Assembly (NCBI GenBank): GCA_005800405.1
Contig: SYFN01000255.1
Location: 1-14,339, forward strand
Length of the DNA stretch: 14,339 bases
Reading direction: 5' to 3'
From: Burkholderiales bacterium
Lineage (GTDB): Bacteria > Pseudomonadota > Gammaproteobacteria > Burkholderiales > Burkholderiaceae_D
Shown here: positions 13,945-14,339 of the stretch, piece after piece
Layout of the letters: each line of letters begins with the position of its first letter
Numbering within the stretch: position 1 is the stretch's first letter
Notes under the pieces: model-generated
Told to the model about the DNA's origin: nothing
Database searches by the model: none
The model's input: only the letters and a program-made list of their open reading frames with translations
Translations under genes and position numbers: made by a program

Positions 13945-14339
13945 ATGCCGATTTATCAATTGGGGGAATACACCCCCGAGATCGCCGAAGACGCCTGGGT
14001 CGCTGAGTCCGCGACGCTGATCGGCAAAGTCAAACTCGATGCCCGTGCCAATGTGTGGTTTGGCGCAACGCTTCGGGGCGACAATGAACTGATTCATATC
14101 GGCGAGAACTGCAATGTGCAGGAAAGCTGCGTGCTGCACACCGACATGGGTTATCCCCTCACCTTGGTCAAGGATGTGACGGTCGGCCATCAGGCGATGC
14201 TGCATGGCTGCAGGATCGGCGATGGGTCGCTCATCGGCATACAGGCGGTCGTGCTCAACGGCGCCGTGATTGGCAAGGAATGCCTGGTCGGCGCCGGTGC
14301 GATCGTCACCGAAAAAAAGGTGTTTCCCGACCGCTCGCT
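13945..14339 (+). CDS. Gamma-carbonic anhydrase family protein (partial, cut by window end)
   Basis: The 131 codons visible read [21 protein letters not shown] and continue as a left-handed beta-helix with hexapeptide repeats ([36 protein letters not shown]). The three zinc-ligand histidines of the gamma-class/YrdA-CaiE-PaaY family are present as H65, H82 and H87 in VLHTD and [10 protein letters not shown]. True carbonic anhydrase activity is not assured, since many YrdA-like members lack it. The C-terminal part, normally about 40 more residues, lies outside the window. It diverges from DUF455. No strong Shine-Dalgarno sequence precedes the ATG at 13945. Confidence 0.92.
   Translation, partial: MPIYQLGEYTPEIAEDAWVAESATLIGKVKLDARANVWFGATLRGDNELIHIGENCNVQESCVLHTDMGYPLTLVKDVTVGHQAMLHGCRIGDGSLIGIQAVVLNGAVIGKECLVGAGAIVTEKKVFPDRS

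Noticed and set aside
1..14339. CRISPR array, toxin-antitoxin pair, defence island or prophage genes
   Set aside because: No regularly spaced repeats, no small overlapping gene pair with toxin or antitoxin features, and no phage structural or integrase genes were seen apart from the IS3 transposase tail.

Overview
The window looks like a chromosomal segment of a betaproteobacterium, most likely Burkholderiales (Oxalobacteraceae/Alcaligenaceae-like). The evidence is the gene order rnm(PHP)-yciO-M50 protease-trpS-methyltransferase-dapA-bamC-MBL hydrolase, the 400-residue form of TrpRS with a charged insertion, and moderately high GC housekeeping genes flanked by AT-richer accessory DNA. No lineage call was tested by search.

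Layout. (1) Positions 1-667 hold the 3' end of an IS3-family element that has cut off the 5' end of a LEPR-XLL-type large surface protein gene. (2) Positions 668-1105 are an AT-rich gap without a gene. (3) Positions 1106-10271 hold ten minus-strand genes read from right to left: alpha/beta hydrolase, PHP phosphoesterase (RNase AM-like), htpX, yciO, M50 protease, trpS, SAM methyltransferase, dapA, bamC, MBL-fold hydrolase. (4) A plus-strand acyl-CoA synthetase (10357-12033) diverges from the hydrolase and ends exactly at a small inverted-repeat element (12033-12166). (5) Next come an unrecognised minus-strand gene broken by an in-frame TGA (12208-12843), a DUF455 ferritin-like gene (13000-13887) and a divergent gamma-carbonic anhydrase cut by the window edge.

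How the genes fit together. Several products act at the envelope: BamC in outer-membrane protein assembly, HtpX and the M50 protease in the inner membrane. DapA supplies diaminopimelate/lysine and TrpRS serves translation. PHP/RNase AM and YciO are a pair also adjacent in E. coli (yciV-yciO). Here they are separated by htpX, which carries its own sigma-32-like heat-shock promoter and is followed by a REP-like repeat and a strong intrinsic terminator.

I did not find a clearly new multi-gene system. The most interesting signals are regulatory: an intrinsic terminator that runs into the yciO start codon with no Shine-Dalgarno sequence, perfect hairpins placed directly before start codons, a near-match to the [4Fe-4S] cysteine motif in TrpRS, the heat-shock promoter of htpX, and the recent damage by mobile DNA at both ends.
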